A stretch of DNA of 64,000 nt from JANXMY01 sp965246745 (GCA_965246745.1 OZ251980.1:930001-994000), one strand, 5' to 3'; numbered from the stretch's first letter, positions 30,662 through 41,325 are shown. A program made the numbers and translations. The notes: generated by a model not told the origin, from the letters alone.

Positions 30662-33232
30662 ATGGTCAAGGATAAAGCCGCTGCTGACGCGCTGCTGGAG
30701 CAGTACCGCGCTGAGACACGAAACGACGGCGAGCGGCGGTTTGCGTTTGAAAGCAAGCCGGCCGACTTTCCCGCCGGCCGCGCCGTGCTCCAAAGCAGCC
30801 CGCAGGCGCAGGCATGGATTTTAGGCGAGATACTGCGGGACGAAGACAGCGACAAAGACGCCCCGCGCCGGGTGCTCGGAGAGCTGCTTTCGGGCCGCAA
30901 GCTGCCGCTGACGGCGCTCGATGTCGAGCGGCTGGTGCAGAAAGCCGTCGTGTCCAAATCGTGGCGCTTATCGCTCGCCCCGGCGCTGAAGCAAGCAAAG
31001 TTTTTCACCGAAGCCGGCGGCCGCTTGACCCCGGCGCTGGAAAGCGGATTTCGGGAGCTGCAAAGCCGCCTGCTGGGCTTTGACACGCCCGACAACCGAA
31101 AAACAGCCGCGCAGATCGGCGAGCTGCTCGGCGCGGACACCAAAATCGGGCCGGAGCCGGGCGACCCCTGGGCGGACCGGGCGATCTCCGGCCTGGCGGC
31201 GCTGCCGCCGGAGCGCCGGGCGAAGTGGGACGCGCTGCTCGGGCATGCGGCGACGGCGGACGGCGCAAAGCCCGGCGCGAAATGGCAGGCGGAAGCGGCG
31301 CGGCTGCGGGAGGCGGTCGGCGGGGCGGACTACGACAAAACACTGGCCGAATGGCTCGGTCTGGTCGCTCTGCCGGCGGCCTTTGACCGGCCTGCGCCGG
31401 CGGTCAATGTCACGCCGGACTTCGCAGCCGTCTCGCTTGAATACAACACGGCCCTGAAAAAGTTTCAGCAGCATCAGGAGTCGGTCGCCCGCAGGAATCA
31501 GCCCTTGCTGCAAGGGCTGATCTGGGGCGCGGCCCGAAGCGCCGCCCCGGAGATCGCTCGCGGACTGGCTCACACGGCACAGCTCGGCTTCACCCCGGTC
31601 ACGACTCAGGCGGCGTTTTCGCAGTTCGCCGAGCGCGGCGCGTTTTCGGAAAAACTCGGCAATGCGGCGATCTGGGCGCTTGGGCAGATGCCGGGCGGGG
31701 CCGGGGTCGGCACGCTGTCCTTGCTGCGGACCCGGCTGCGGGACCGGGGGGCGCTGAAGCGGATTGCGGGGGCCATTGAGTCGGCGGCGGCCGCTTCGGG
31801 CATAAGCGCGGACGCGCTGGAAGACTTGGCCGTGCCGACCGGCGGGCTGGGCGCGGACGGCGTGCGGACCGAAATCTTCGGCGCGGAAGGGTCGGCGCGG
31901 CTCTCGCTGGACCCGGCGACGGGCCGAACGCGCTTGGAATGGTTCGGGGCGGACGGCACGCCGCGCAAGGCAGTCCCGGCGGGAGTGAAAAAAGAGTTCG
32001 CCGCCGAAGCCAAAGCGCTGAAGGACGCGGAAGACGCGGTTCAAGCCGCCGTGACCGCGCAGGCGGCGCGGCTGGACGCGGCCCTGCTCGGCGGGCGGAC
32101 ATGGACCCTCGGGGCCTGGCGCGAACAGTACGGCCGCCATCCCATTTTGGGCAATCTCGCCCGGCGGCTGCTGTGGACGGTCGGCGGAGCGGCGGCGCTG
32201 CCGGACGGCGAGGGGTTTGCAGACGTTTCCGGGAAAGCGCTGACGGAGCCGGCCGACGACGGCGAGATGACGCTCTGGCATCCCCTTTCGGCCCCGCCGG
32301 CGGATGTGCTGCGCTGGCGGGACGCGCTGGAGGGGCGCGGGCTGACTCAGCCGTTCAAACAAGCGCACCGGGAAGTGTACCTGCTGACCGATGCCGAGCG
32401 GGCGACGCGGACGTACTCCAATCGCTTCGCGGCGCATGTCTTGAAGCAGCATCAGTTCAACAGCCTGTGCATCGCGCGGGGCTGGAAAAACACGCTGCGG
32501 CTGATGGTGGATGATTGGTATCCCCCGGCGACCCGCCCCCTGCCGCAATTCGGCCTGCGGGCCGAGTTTTGGATTGAAGGCGACGGCCAGGACTACCGAA
32601 CCGATGCCAATGACAGCGGGACCCTTCTGCGCGTGCTGACCGACCAGGTGCGGTTTTATGCGCTGGACGCTCCCGCAAATTATGCCCACGCGTCCGGCGG
32701 CGGGTACAGCGCCGAGCGGGGGCGGACGCCCGCCGAGCCGGTGCCGCTGGCCGATGTGCCGCCGCTGGCGCTGTCCGAGATTTTCCGCGACGCCGACTTG
32801 TTTGTCGGAGTGGCAAGCATCGGCAGCGACCCTGACTGGGCCGACGGCGGCCCGGAAGGCCGCTTCCGGGACTACTGGAAAGATTATGCATTCGGCGAGC
32901 TGACGGAAACCGCAAAAACCCGCGCCGCCGTGCTGGCCCGGCTGCTGCCGCGCCTCCGCATTGCCGAGCGCTGCACGCTCGACGGCCGGTTTTTAGTGGT
33001 GCGCGGGGACCGGCATACTTACAAAATCCATCTCGGCAGCGGCAATGTTCTGCGGGAGCCGAACGCGCAGTTCTTGTGCATCGTCCCGGCCCGCGCCGCC
33101 GACCCCGCCGCCGACGTGTTTCTGCCGTTTGAAGGCGACCGGGTGCTGGCGATCATTCTCAGCAAAGCATTTCTGCTGGCGGATGACACCAAAATTACCG
33201 ATCCCGCCATTGAAAGCCAGATTCGCTTCTGA
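30662..33232 (+). CDS. DUF4132 domain protein (MolR-like)
   Basis: 856 residues. The last 250 residues contain the DUF4132 pattern, e.g. FAAHVLKQHQFNSLCIARGW, a tryptophan-rich DWYPPATRPLPQFGLRAEFW, and the C-terminal RCTLDGRFLVVRGDRHTYKIH. The N-terminal 400 residues are helical, with HEAT-like stretches. No signal peptide, so cytoplasmic. The family includes E. coli MolR but has no established enzymatic activity. It is probably co-translated with the small protein upstream. Confidence 0.8.
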   Translation: MVKDKAAADALLEQYRAETRNDGERRFAFESKPADFPAGRAVLQSSPQAQAWILGEILRDEDSDKDAPRRVLGELLSGRKLPLTALDVERLVQKAVVSKSWRLSLAPALKQAKFFTEAGGRLTPALESGFRELQSRLLGFDTPDNRKTAAQIGELLGADTKIGPEPGDPWADRAISGLAALPPERRAKWDALLGHAATADGAKPGAKWQAEAARLREAVGGADYDKTLAEWLGLVALPAAFDRPAPAVNVTPDFAAVSLEYNTALKKFQQHQESVARRNQPLLQGLIWGAARSAAPEIARGLAHTAQLGFTPVTTQAAFSQFAERGAFSEKLGNAAIWALGQMPGGAGVGTLSLLRTRLRDRGALKRIAGAIESAAAASGISADALEDLAVPTGGLGADGVRTEIFGAEGSARLSLDPATGRTRLEWFGADGTPRKAVPAGVKKEFAAEAKALKDAEDAVQAAVTAQAARLDAALLGGRTWTLGAWREQYGRHPILGNLARRLLWTVGGAAALPDGEGFADVSGKALTEPADDGEMTLWHPLSAPPADVLRWRDALEGRGLTQPFKQAHREVYLLTDAERATRTYSNRFAAHVLKQHQFNSLCIARGWKNTLRLMVDDWYPPATRPLPQFGLRAEFWIEGDGQDYRTDANDSGTLLRVLTDQVRFYALDAPANYAHASGGGYSAERGRTPAEPVPLADVPPLALSEIFRDADLFVGVASIGSDPDWADGGPEGRFRDYWKDYAFGELTETAKTRAAVLARLLPRLRIAERCTLDGRFLVVRGDRHTYKIHLGSGNVLREPNAQFLCIVPARAADPAADVFLPFEGDRVLAIILSKAFLLADDTKITDPAIESQIRF

Positions 33233-33291
33233 CGAGAGTCAGCTCGCTTAAGCGCTGCCCTCAGCAGGCACAGTTCACAGGAGACCTTGTT

Positions 33292-36200
33292 ATGCCTTTT
33301 CCGTTTCAATTAAAGCCCCCCGTTTATGCCCGGATTCTCGAGCAGGTTCAAGCCGCCGCGTATGAAACCGTCGCGCCGCTGACCTGCCGTGCGTGGGTTT
33401 CCGAGGAGCCGCTGCCGTTCGCCGAGCGTGAAACGGGGCAGCCGACCACGCTGGAGCTGGGGACGCCCTGGGGCCGGTCGCTGTTTGACTGCGCGTGGAT
33501 GCACTTCACGGGCACGGTGCCGCCGGAAGCCGCCGGCAAACCGGTGGTGGCCGTGGTAGACTTCAGCGGCGAGGGCCTGGTGGTGGACGCGGCGGGGGAG
33601 CCGGTGCAGGGCCTCACAACGGTCAGCTCGGAATTTGACCGGCGCTACGGCATTCCCGTCAAGCGCATCCTGCCGCTGATGGAAAAAGCCGCCGGCGGCG
33701 AGCCGGTTGAGTTTTGGGTGGATGCGGCCAACAATGATTTGTTTGGGGACCTGCCGGAAAGCGGCCGGCTTCAGCAGATGCGGCTGGCCGTGCTGCACCC
33801 GGCGGTGCTGGCGCTCGGGTACGATTTGGAAGTGCTGATTGACCTTCTCGGCGCGTTGGACCCGAAATCGGCCCGCGCCCAGCGGCTGCAAGCCAAGCTG
33901 TACGAGGCGACCCGGCTTTTGCGGGACCCCGCAGACATTGACGCCGAAGCGCAGGCCGCGCGGGCGGTGCTGGCCCCGGAGCTTGCCAAGCGCGGCGGGG
34001 ACCCGTCGCTGACCCTGTCGGCGGTCGGCCACGCGCATATGGACCTCGCCTGGCTGTGGCCGATCCGCGAAACCAAGCGCAAATGCGCCCGGACCTTTTC
34101 CACAGTGCTGACTTTGATGGAGCGCTACCCGGAGTTTTTGTTCGGCGCGAGCCAGCCGCAGCAGTATCAGTGGGTCAAAGAAGGCTATCCGGGCTTGTAT
34201 GCCCGGATCAAAGAACAAATCGCCGCCGGGCGCTGGGAAGCGCAGGGGGCGATGTGGGTCGAGCCGGATACCAACATCACCGGCGGCGAGTCGCTGATCC
34301 GGCAGATTGTTTACGGCCGGCAGTTTTTCCGGGACGAGTTCGGGGCCGAGCCGGACCATCTTTGGGAGCCGGACGTGTTCGGGTACACCGGGGCGCTGCC
34401 GCAGATTTTGGCAAAGTCCGGCATCAAGCACTTTATGACCCAAAAGCTGTCGTGGAACGAGATCAACAAGTTTCCGCACCAGACGTTTTGGTGGGAAGGC
34501 ATTGACGGCAGCCGAGTGCTGACCCACATGCTGCCCGAGGAAAGCTACCTCAGCCCCGCCCTGCCCCACTCGGTCCGCTACGCCGAGCGCAATTATTTCG
34601 ACAGCCCGGTGGCCGAGGAAGCCCTGCTGCTGTTCGGGATCGGCGACGGCGGCGGCGGCCCCGGCGAGGAGCATTTGGAGCGGCTGGCGCGGGTCGAGAA
34701 CCTGGAAGGCGTGTGCCCGGTCCGGCAGGAGTTCGCCGGCGCGTTCTTTAAGCGCTTGGAGAAAAACGCAGACAAGTATGTCACATGGCGCGGCGAGCTG
34801 TATTTAGAAAAGCACCAGGGAACGCTGACATCGCAGGCCCGCACCAAGCGCTATAACCGCAAGATCGAGTATCTGCTGCGCGAAGTCGAGCTGTCCGCCG
34901 TCTGGGCGGTGCAGGCCAATCACGGCTACCAATACCCATCGGACGCGCTGGACCGCATTTGGAAAGAAGTGCTGCTGTATCAGTTCCACGACATCCTGCC
35001 CGGCTCGTCCATCACGCGGGTTTACACCGAATCGCTGGCCCGCTACGCCGTGTTGCAGGAAGAGCTGGAAGCGCTGCTGCGGGACGCCGACGCCGCATGG
35101 CAGTCGGCGTCGCACGGCGGCACCGTGGTCAACTCGCTGTCGTGGCCGCGCACCGAATGGCTTCAAGCCGGCGGCACCTGGCGGCACGTCTCAGTTCTCG
35201 GCCTGAGCCGCGCCGCGCTGCCCGCGCCGGAGACGGCGGACTTATCCGAAGTCCGCGCCTCGGACACAGCCCTGGAAAACGATCTGCTTGAAGTGACGTT
35301 CGCCGCCGACGGCACGGTGGCGTCGGTTTACGACAAAGAACACGGGCGCGAGGCATTGGAGGCAGGCGGGGCCGGCAACCTGCTGGCGCTGTACGACGAC
35401 ACGGAAGACGCCGACGCGTGGGATTTTCGGATTGACTACGCGCAGCGCCCGCCGTCCCGCGCCGCGCTGCTGTCGGCGGAAGTCTTTACCGACGGCCCCC
35501 GCGCCGTCCGCCGCTCGGTCTACCGGGTCGGCAAAACTTCGACTTTGTTTCAAGACGTGATCGTCACCCTCGGCAGCCGCCGAATAGACTTCGTCACCCG
35601 CACCGAGTGGTCGGAGCGCGGCAAGATGCTTCGCGCCAGCTTCCCCGTTGCCGTTCAGTCGCCGTTTGTCACCTGCGATATTCAGTTCGGCACGATTACC
35701 CGGCCCACGACGAGCAACACGACGTGGGACGCGGCGGTGCAGGAGATCGCCGCGCACAAGTGGGTGGACTTATCTGAGCCGGGCTACGGGGTCGCGCTGC
35801 TCAACGACTGCAAGTACGGGCACAAAGTTAAAGGCAGTGTTTTGGACCTAAACTTATTGCGCGGCACGGTCGGCCCGGACCCGGTGGCGGACATTGCGAC
35901 GCACGAGTTTATTTACTCCCTCCTGCCCCACGCCGGCAGCCCGGCGGAAGCCGGAGTGATGCGCGAAGGCTACGCCCTGAACATCCCCCTGCGGCCCCTA
36001 GCGGCAGCAGAAGCGGCCCCCGCCGAGACGCCGAGCAGTTCGGCCCCCTGGCTGAACATCTCGGCCCCCAGCGTCATCGCCGAGACAATCAAGCGCAGCG
36101 AAGACAAACGCGCCGTCGTCGTGCGCCTGTATGAAAGCGCCGGCGCACGCACGTCGGCCCAAATCACGCTGTCCTTCGGCGCGGCATCCGTCGAGCTGAC

Positions 36201-36306
36201 CGACCTTGACGAGCGCCATCCCCGGCCCCTGGCCGCCGAGAACAACGCCGTCACGCTCGACTTCGGCCCGTTTGAGATACACACGCTGAAAATTACCCTT
36301 GCCTAA
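33292..36306 (+). CDS. Alpha-mannosidase, GH38 family
   Basis: 1004 residues, the usual length of bacterial/archaeal-type GH38 enzymes. The catalytic region begins with AVGHAHMDLAWLWPIRETKRK, whose His and Asp bind zinc; the nucleophile Asp is in LWEPDVFGYTGALPQIL. The middle three-helix domain and C-terminal beta domains (RASFPVAVQSPFVTCDIQFG, EPGYGVALLNDCKYGH) are typical. No signal peptide, so probably cytoplasmic, removing alpha-mannose residues from imported oligosaccharides. ATG 33292 follows a GGAGA ribosome binding site. Its 3' end overlaps the convergent LysE-type gene by 14 bases. Confidence 0.95.
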   Translation: MPFPFQLKPPVYARILEQVQAAAYETVAPLTCRAWVSEEPLPFAERETGQPTTLELGTPWGRSLFDCAWMHFTGTVPPEAAGKPVVAVVDFSGEGLVVDAAGEPVQGLTTVSSEFDRRYGIPVKRILPLMEKAAGGEPVEFWVDAANNDLFGDLPESGRLQQMRLAVLHPAVLALGYDLEVLIDLLGALDPKSARAQRLQAKLYEATRLLRDPADIDAEAQAARAVLAPELAKRGGDPSLTLSAVGHAHMDLAWLWPIRETKRKCARTFSTVLTLMERYPEFLFGASQPQQYQWVKEGYPGLYARIKEQIAAGRWEAQGAMWVEPDTNITGGESLIRQIVYGRQFFRDEFGAEPDHLWEPDVFGYTGALPQILAKSGIKHFMTQKLSWNEINKFPHQTFWWEGIDGSRVLTHMLPEESYLSPALPHSVRYAERNYFDSPVAEEALLLFGIGDGGGGPGEEHLERLARVENLEGVCPVRQEFAGAFFKRLEKNADKYVTWRGELYLEKHQGTLTSQARTKRYNRKIEYLLREVELSAVWAVQANHGYQYPSDALDRIWKEVLLYQFHDILPGSSITRVYTESLARYAVLQEELEALLRDADAAWQSASHGGTVVNSLSWPRTEWLQAGGTWRHVSVLGLSRAALPAPETADLSEVRASDTALENDLLEVTFAADGTVASVYDKEHGREALEAGGAGNLLALYDDTEDADAWDFRIDYAQRPPSRAALLSAEVFTDGPRAVRRSVYRVGKTSTLFQDVIVTLGSRRIDFVTRTEWSERGKMLRASFPVAVQSPFVTCDIQFGTITRPTTSNTTWDAAVQEIAAHKWVDLSEPGYGVALLNDCKYGHKVKGSVLDLNLLRGTVGPDPVADIATHEFIYSLLPHAGSPAEAGVMREGYALNIPLRPLAAAEAAPAETPSSSAPWLNISAPSVIAETIKRSEDKRAVVVRLYESAGARTSAQITLSFGAASVELTDLDERHPRPLAAENNAVTLDFGPFEIHTLKITLA

Positions 36307-36943
36307 CAAGCAGCCGCCGGCTTATCGCCAGCCGGCAGGCGAAGGTTGTCAGCAGGGTCGCGGTCAGCCAGCGCTGCACTTGCTCCCAAAGCGGCCGCTG
36401 CTTGAACCAAACGGCGACGCGGCTTGCCAGCAGAATAATCGCAAAGTTGACGCTGAGGCTGACGGTGATTTGGGTCAGTCCTAAAATCAGGCTTTGGGGC
36501 AGCACCCCGCCGCGCTCCGGGTGCAGGAAGCCTGTAAAAATAGACAAGTAAAACAGCGCGATTTTGGGGTTCAAGGCGTTTGTGACAAAGCCCATCCAAA
36601 ACAAGCGTCCGGGCGTGTCCGGCGGCAGCTCGCGCGTTTGGAACACGGACCGGCCGCCGGGCCGGACCGCCTGCCAGGCCAGCCACAGCAGGTACGCCGC
36701 CCCGCCGAGCTTCAGCGCGTCGTACAGCAGCGGGATGGCGAGCAGAACCACGCTGAGGCCCAGCACGGCCAGCGTCATATGCAGCAGAAACCCGGCGGCG
36801 ACCCCGCCGAGCGAGACCGACGCGGACTTCCAGCCCTGCGACAGTGAGCGCGACACCAGGTAAATCATGTTCGGCCCCGGCGTCAGCACCATCAAGAGCG
36901 CCGCGGAGGCAAACAACAGCAATTCTTGGGGATGGATCGGCAT
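36293..36943 (-). CDS. LysE/RhtB family amino-acid exporter
   Basis: 216 residues from ATG 36943 with AAAGGA upstream. Five to six hydrophobic segments. The signature LTPGPNMIYLVSRSLSQGWKSA at the N-terminus (PGPN being the most conserved part) and WMGFVTNALNPKIALFYLSI are characteristic of LysE/RhtB transporters, which export amino acids such as threonine, homoserine or lysine. The substrate cannot be predicted. It is divergent from the GrpB gene and overlaps the mannosidase end by 14 bases. Confidence 0.92.
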   Translation of the reverse strand: MPIHPQELLLFASAALLMVLTPGPNMIYLVSRSLSQGWKSASVSLGGVAAGFLLHMTLAVLGLSVVLLAIPLLYDALKLGGAAYLLWLAWQAVRPGGRSVFQTRELPPDTPGRLFWMGFVTNALNPKIALFYLSIFTGFLHPERGGVLPQSLILGLTQITVSLSVNFAIILLASRVAVWFKQRPLWEQVQRWLTATLLTTFACRLAISRRLLVRQG

Positions 36944-36977
36944 CAAGTTTCCTTTCTCTTTCAGGAGAACACAGTCA

Positions 36978-37493
36978 ATGCGAATTTATATGGTCCCGCA
37001 CGATCCGAAGTGGCGGCAGGAGTTTGAGAACGAGGCGAGGCGTATTGCGGACGCCCTCGGCGACGGCATGGTCGCCGAAGTGCATCACATCGGCAGCACG
37101 GCGATCCTGGACATCTACGCAAAGCCCGTCATTGACATCCTGCTTGTGGTTGCCAATCACGCAGAATTAGACGCCAAGCAGGCCGCGATGGAGTCGCTCG
37201 GCTACGAAGCGCTCGGCGAATTCGGCATCCCTGCCCGCCGCTACTTTCGGCGTGACAACGAGCAAGGGGACAGAACGCACCAAGTCCATGCGTTTGAGCT
37301 TGGCTCCCCGCAGATTGGGCGTCATCTCGCGTTCCGGGACTACCTGATCGCCCACCCCAAAGAAGCGCAAGCCTACAGCGACTTGAAACGGGCGCTTGCC
37401 GCGCAGCACCCAAACGACACCGAAGCCTACATGGACGGCAAGCACGAGTTCATTCAGGAGATAGACCGGCGGGCGGCAGCCGATGCTTCTTGA
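36978..37493 (+). CDS. GrpB family protein (UPF0157)
   Basis: 171 residues from ATG 36978 (MRIYMVPHDPKW) with AGGAG ten bases upstream. The sequence matches the GrpB/UPF0157 family: VPHDPKWRQEFENEARRI, VHHIGSTAILDIYAKPVIDIL (a nucleotidyltransferase-like GS...D-x-D arrangement), and RDNEQGDRTHQVHAFE followed by HLAFRDYLIAHPKEAQAY. Members are related to nucleotidyltransferases, but the reaction is not established. The open frame continues upstream into the divergent lysE gene, but the family start is at 36978. Confidence 0.9.
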   Translation: MRIYMVPHDPKWRQEFENEARRIADALGDGMVAEVHHIGSTAILDIYAKPVIDILLVVANHAELDAKQAAMESLGYEALGEFGIPARRYFRRDNEQGDRTHQVHAFELGSPQIGRHLAFRDYLIAHPKEAQAYSDLKRALAAQHPNDTEAYMDGKHEFIQEIDRRAAADAS

Positions 37494-37580
37494 CTACTAC
37501 CGCTTCTTTGTCTCAGCATCTGTGCCGTAGGCGCACCGGGAACTGTCTTTACGACAACAGCGGCGGCTGTGGGGTGAGGG

Positions 37581-37586
37581 TATAAT
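37581..37586 (+). promoter_or_regulatory. Consensus -10 box before the second HEPN pair
   Basis: A perfect TATAAT lies within a small palindrome (gggta-taa-taccc, 37578-37590). It is followed by GAGGAG (37595-37600) nine bases before ATG 37610. The palindrome around the -10 box could be an operator for autoregulation; no good -35 box is visible. Confidence 0.55.
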
Positions 37587-37609
37587 ACCCTTCTGAGGAG
37601 AATGTCGTC

Positions 37610-37945
37610 ATGCTTGACTTGGAAACAGTTCCGCGCCGTTATGAAGACGCTGTCGTCCTGCTGGCGGGGTGGCACCGGGACCGTGAAGATGCGAATTTTA
37701 CGGCTTATTCTTTTCCCGATCCAGATGGCCTAGTGGTGCGCCTCGTCGAAGTCAGCAATCAGTTCCCGGCAGCGGACGCCGTTCGTCCGATCCACTTCGG
37801 GCGGTCTGCGGAGTTTCCGTTTCTCAGCGCCGTCGCCCTGCTTTCCGTTCAAGACTGGGCTAAAGTCCGCAGCGGCTTTCTGCCGCTGCCGGCGGGATGG
37901 ACGCTCGAAAGCGCCCGGCAAATCCAGTTCGATGATCAAATTTGA
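37610..37945 (+). CDS. Partner of HEPN protein, copy 2 (unknown family)
   Basis: 111 residues. The sequence DPDGLVVRLVEVSNQFPAAD (about residues 38-57), then RSAEFPFLSAVALLSVQDW, resembles the partner protein at 25007-25414 in order and spacing, so the two are likely related. It overlaps the HEPN gene by four bases (ATGA), as in copy 1. It has its own promoter with a palindromic -10 region, suggesting autonomous, possibly autoregulated expression. Function unknown. Confidence 0.65.
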   Translation: MLDLETVPRRYEDAVVLLAGWHRDREDANFTAYSFPDPDGLVVRLVEVSNQFPAADAVRPIHFGRSAEFPFLSAVALLSVQDWAKVRSGFLPLPAGWTLESARQIQFDDQI

Positions 37946-38466
37946 TGACCAAAAGTGAAGCATTTTTGGCACAGGCGAGAAGTGACTTTCAGGTTTTTGA
38001 GCTGCTGCTTCAGCAGGACCGCGACCGGGTTCCTGCGTGTCATCCTGGTCATTACCTTCAAATGTCAATGGAAAAACTGGCAAAGGCTGCGTTGCAGCGA
38101 GCCGGGGATGACCCCGGCTATACCCATGAGGCGTTTTCGCTGCTGCGCCACCACTTAAAACGGCGCGACGTAGCACACGCATTAGGGTATTCGAACTTCT
38201 CCACGTTCCGGGATTTCCTGGACCGCAGCGCCGGATTATTCCGCCGGATTGAGGCCCTGCATCCTGATGTTCCAAAAAGCGCCAACGGCCCCAACGTCGA
38301 GTACCCGTGGGAGGCGAGAAACGCCGGTCTCGAAGTCATTTGGCAGACACCCGCAAATCAAGATTTCTCTGTTTTGACAGAACTGCAAAGTTCAAGCGAC
38401 GGCGCTCAGCTTGTTGTCGTGATCCGGTCCCTACTGGAGCGGTTTGAAGTCGTGTTTCCTGTTTAG
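37942..38466 (+). CDS. HEPN-domain protein of a two-gene module, copy 2
   Basis: 174 residues. The HEPN-like N-terminus reads FLAQARSDFQVFELLLQQD, then GHYLQMSMEKLAKAALQRA, the typical helix with a QxxxEK core. An R-x4-H (RRDVAH, about residues 71-76) is present. The C-terminal part has GPNVEYPWEARNAGLEV, corresponding to RNTEYPFQLSDGEW in copy 1. The shared organisation (small partner first, ATGA overlap, HEPN second) supports a single module family. HEPN proteins are often RNases of toxin-antitoxin systems; here that is inference. Confidence 0.75.
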   Translation: MMTKSEAFLAQARSDFQVFELLLQQDRDRVPACHPGHYLQMSMEKLAKAALQRAGDDPGYTHEAFSLLRHHLKRRDVAHALGYSNFSTFRDFLDRSAGLFRRIEALHPDVPKSANGPNVEYPWEARNAGLEVIWQTPANQDFSVLTELQSSSDGAQLVVVIRSLLERFEVVFPV

Positions 38467-38472
38467 CATTCT

Positions 38473-39132
38473 TTAACGCTTCTTCGTCCCAGCGTCCTGC
38501 CCATACGCGCACCACTCGCGCACGGGGCACTTTAGGCAAATCGGGACGGTCGGCAGGCAGAGGGCGCGGCCGTGCTGCAAAAACAGGCGATTGGAACCGG
38601 CCCATAAATCCTGCGGCATGATTTTCTCCAAAGCCTTTTCGGTCGCGTCGGGCGTTTTGGTCGTGACCCAGCCGAGGCGGTTGGTAATGCGGTGCATGTG
38701 CGTGTCCACGCACAGCGCGGCCTTGTTGAACGCATAGATCAAGACGCAGTTGGCGGTTTTGCGGCCCACGCCGGGCAGGGCGAGCAGGGCGTCTACGCTG
38801 TCGGGGACTTGGCCCTCGTGCTTGTCCACGAGAATTGACGCCAGAGCAACGAGGCGCGGGGCTTTTTCTTCGCGGTACTCGCTGCCGTCCAGCAGGTCGT
38901 ACAGGTCAGTCTCGGCGGCAAGGGCAAGCGCGGCGGCATTGGGATAGCGGGCAAAGACGCGGGCGGAGACGGCTGTGGTTTGCTCTTCGTGGGTGCGCTG
39001 CGAGATGATAGTCGCGATGAGGACTTTATACGGGTCGCCTAGCTCCACCGCCCCGCGCCCGTGGTAGGTCGCGGCCAGCGTGTCCATGACGGCGCGGATG
39101 TCCGTAGTCGGGACCGGCGGCTCAGACAGCAT
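38473..39132 (-). CDS. nth: Endonuclease III
   Basis: Bifunctional DNA glycosylase/AP lyase for oxidised pyrimidines. 219 residues from ATG 39132 (MLSEPPVPTTD). The helix-hairpin-helix LPGVGRKTANCVL contains the catalytic lysine, the catalytic aspartate is in CVDTHMHRITNRLG, and the [4Fe-4S] loop CLPTVPICLKCPVREWC (C-x6-C-x2-C-x5-C) is complete. The open frame runs upstream into the next gene, with which the ATG overlaps by 11 bases. The Fe-S cluster requirement links it to the SUF system. Confidence 0.96.
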   Translation of the reverse strand: MLSEPPVPTTDIRAVMDTLAATYHGRGAVELGDPYKVLIATIISQRTHEEQTTAVSARVFARYPNAAALALAAETDLYDLLDGSEYREEKAPRLVALASILVDKHEGQVPDSVDALLALPGVGRKTANCVLIYAFNKAALCVDTHMHRITNRLGWVTTKTPDATEKALEKIMPQDLWAGSNRLFLQHGRALCLPTVPICLKCPVREWCAYGQDAGTKKR

Positions 39133-39358
39133 AAATGCCTGCTTTTTCCAGCGCCTCAATTTCTTCGGCGGCCATCGGCTGGGAGCGCCGATATTCCTCG
39201 CCGAGCCGCATGGCGCTGTCAAAGATTTCGTCGTCTTTGAATGCGCCGTACAACTGCTGCCACCAGGGAATGTCGGATTTTGATGCTGTTTTCTCTGCCG
39301 TCAGACGCGCGAGCTGCGCTTCCAGCGTGCTGACGCGCTCCTCCAATGTTGCTTCCAT
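39122..39358 (-). CDS. Small antitoxin-like protein overlapping nth
   Basis: 78 residues. A short N-terminal coiled coil (LEERVSTLEAQLARLTAEK) is followed by DIPWWQQLYGAFKDDEIFDSAM and RLGEEYRRSQP. The W-W-x(4-6)-G-x-F-x-DD-x-x-F-x-x-A-M-x-L-G pattern occurs in small proteins encoded before PIN-domain toxins in many bacteria. No toxin is present: the next gene on the strand is nth, overlapping by 11 bases. It may be an orphan antitoxin whose partner was lost. The family call is from memory and not verified. Confidence 0.6.
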   Translation of the reverse strand: MEATLEERVSTLEAQLARLTAEKTASKSDIPWWQQLYGAFKDDEIFDSAMRLGEEYRRSQPMAAEEIEALEKAGIYAV

Positions 39359-39373
39359 TGCTGTCAGCCTTTC

Positions 39374-40906
<1,533 letters not shown>

Positions 40907-40928
40907 TTAAGTTATTGTATCCTTCCAA

Positions 40929-41198
40929 TTATGCCGACTTTGGCTTGCGATACTTTGCATATTCCGCAGGCGTCAAAATGATCAAAAGCGAAATTCGTCT
41001 GTTGCCTTTTTGGCCGAACTCAGCCCTCAGCGCGTTCCGCAGCAAACTTTGGCGATACATTGGCTCCATGCCCTTGAAGCCCCTCCAAACCAGAACGCCA
41101 CTCAACTTGTAGCCGGGTCGCCTTGGCTCTAGTGACACTTTCATTTTAGGGAACTGGACAATCAGCCACTTCTTCAATTTCTTCCTTAATCGCTTCAT
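40929..41198 (-). CDS. Small basic hypothetical protein
   Basis: 89 residues, strongly basic (N-terminus MKRLRKKLKKWLIVQFPKMK), with no signal peptide and no membrane segment. No family recognised; nucleic-acid binding is possible given the charge. AT content is higher than in neighbouring genes. It starts 15 bases from the repeat element at 41216 and ends 23 bases before glyS on the same strand. Confidence 0.5.
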   Translation of the reverse strand: MKRLRKKLKKWLIVQFPKMKVSLEPRRPGYKLSGVLVWRGFKGMEPMYRQSLLRNALRAEFGQKGNRRISLLIILTPAEYAKYRKPKSA

Positions 41199-41216
41199 TT
41201 AGGTATGTCGGAGGAC

Positions 41217-41325
41217 ACCATGCCATGAATGGCACGGCTATTGGGCGCAGACGCCGCGAACCCACCGCTTCGCGGGGCTAAGATATGGCCCCTGTAGGGC
41301 GTAGGGCTTGCCCCTACCCTCTTTG
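41217..41325 (+). repeat. Three-hairpin repeat unit, copy 2, with extra hairpin
   Basis: 41217-41284 aligns with the unit at 18245 at most positions. The first stem is tgcca-TGAA-tggca (41221-41234), differing at two of five pairs from copy 1 but still fully paired; the middle hairpin ggcg-caga-cgcc and the last ccgc-ttc-gcgg are identical. A further hairpin-forming stretch (tagggcgtagggcttgccc, about 41295-41313) follows. It lies between two minus-strand genes. Confidence 0.88.

Noticed and set aside
30968..32689. 573-codon open frame on the minus strand inside the DUF4132 gene
   Set aside because: Composition is Arg/Pro/Gly-rich without domain signatures; it mirrors codon bias of the real gene on the other strand.
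33310..34674. 454-codon antisense open frame in the alpha-mannosidase gene
   Set aside because: It is a shadow of a clear GH38 gene and has no recognisable motif or ribosome binding site.
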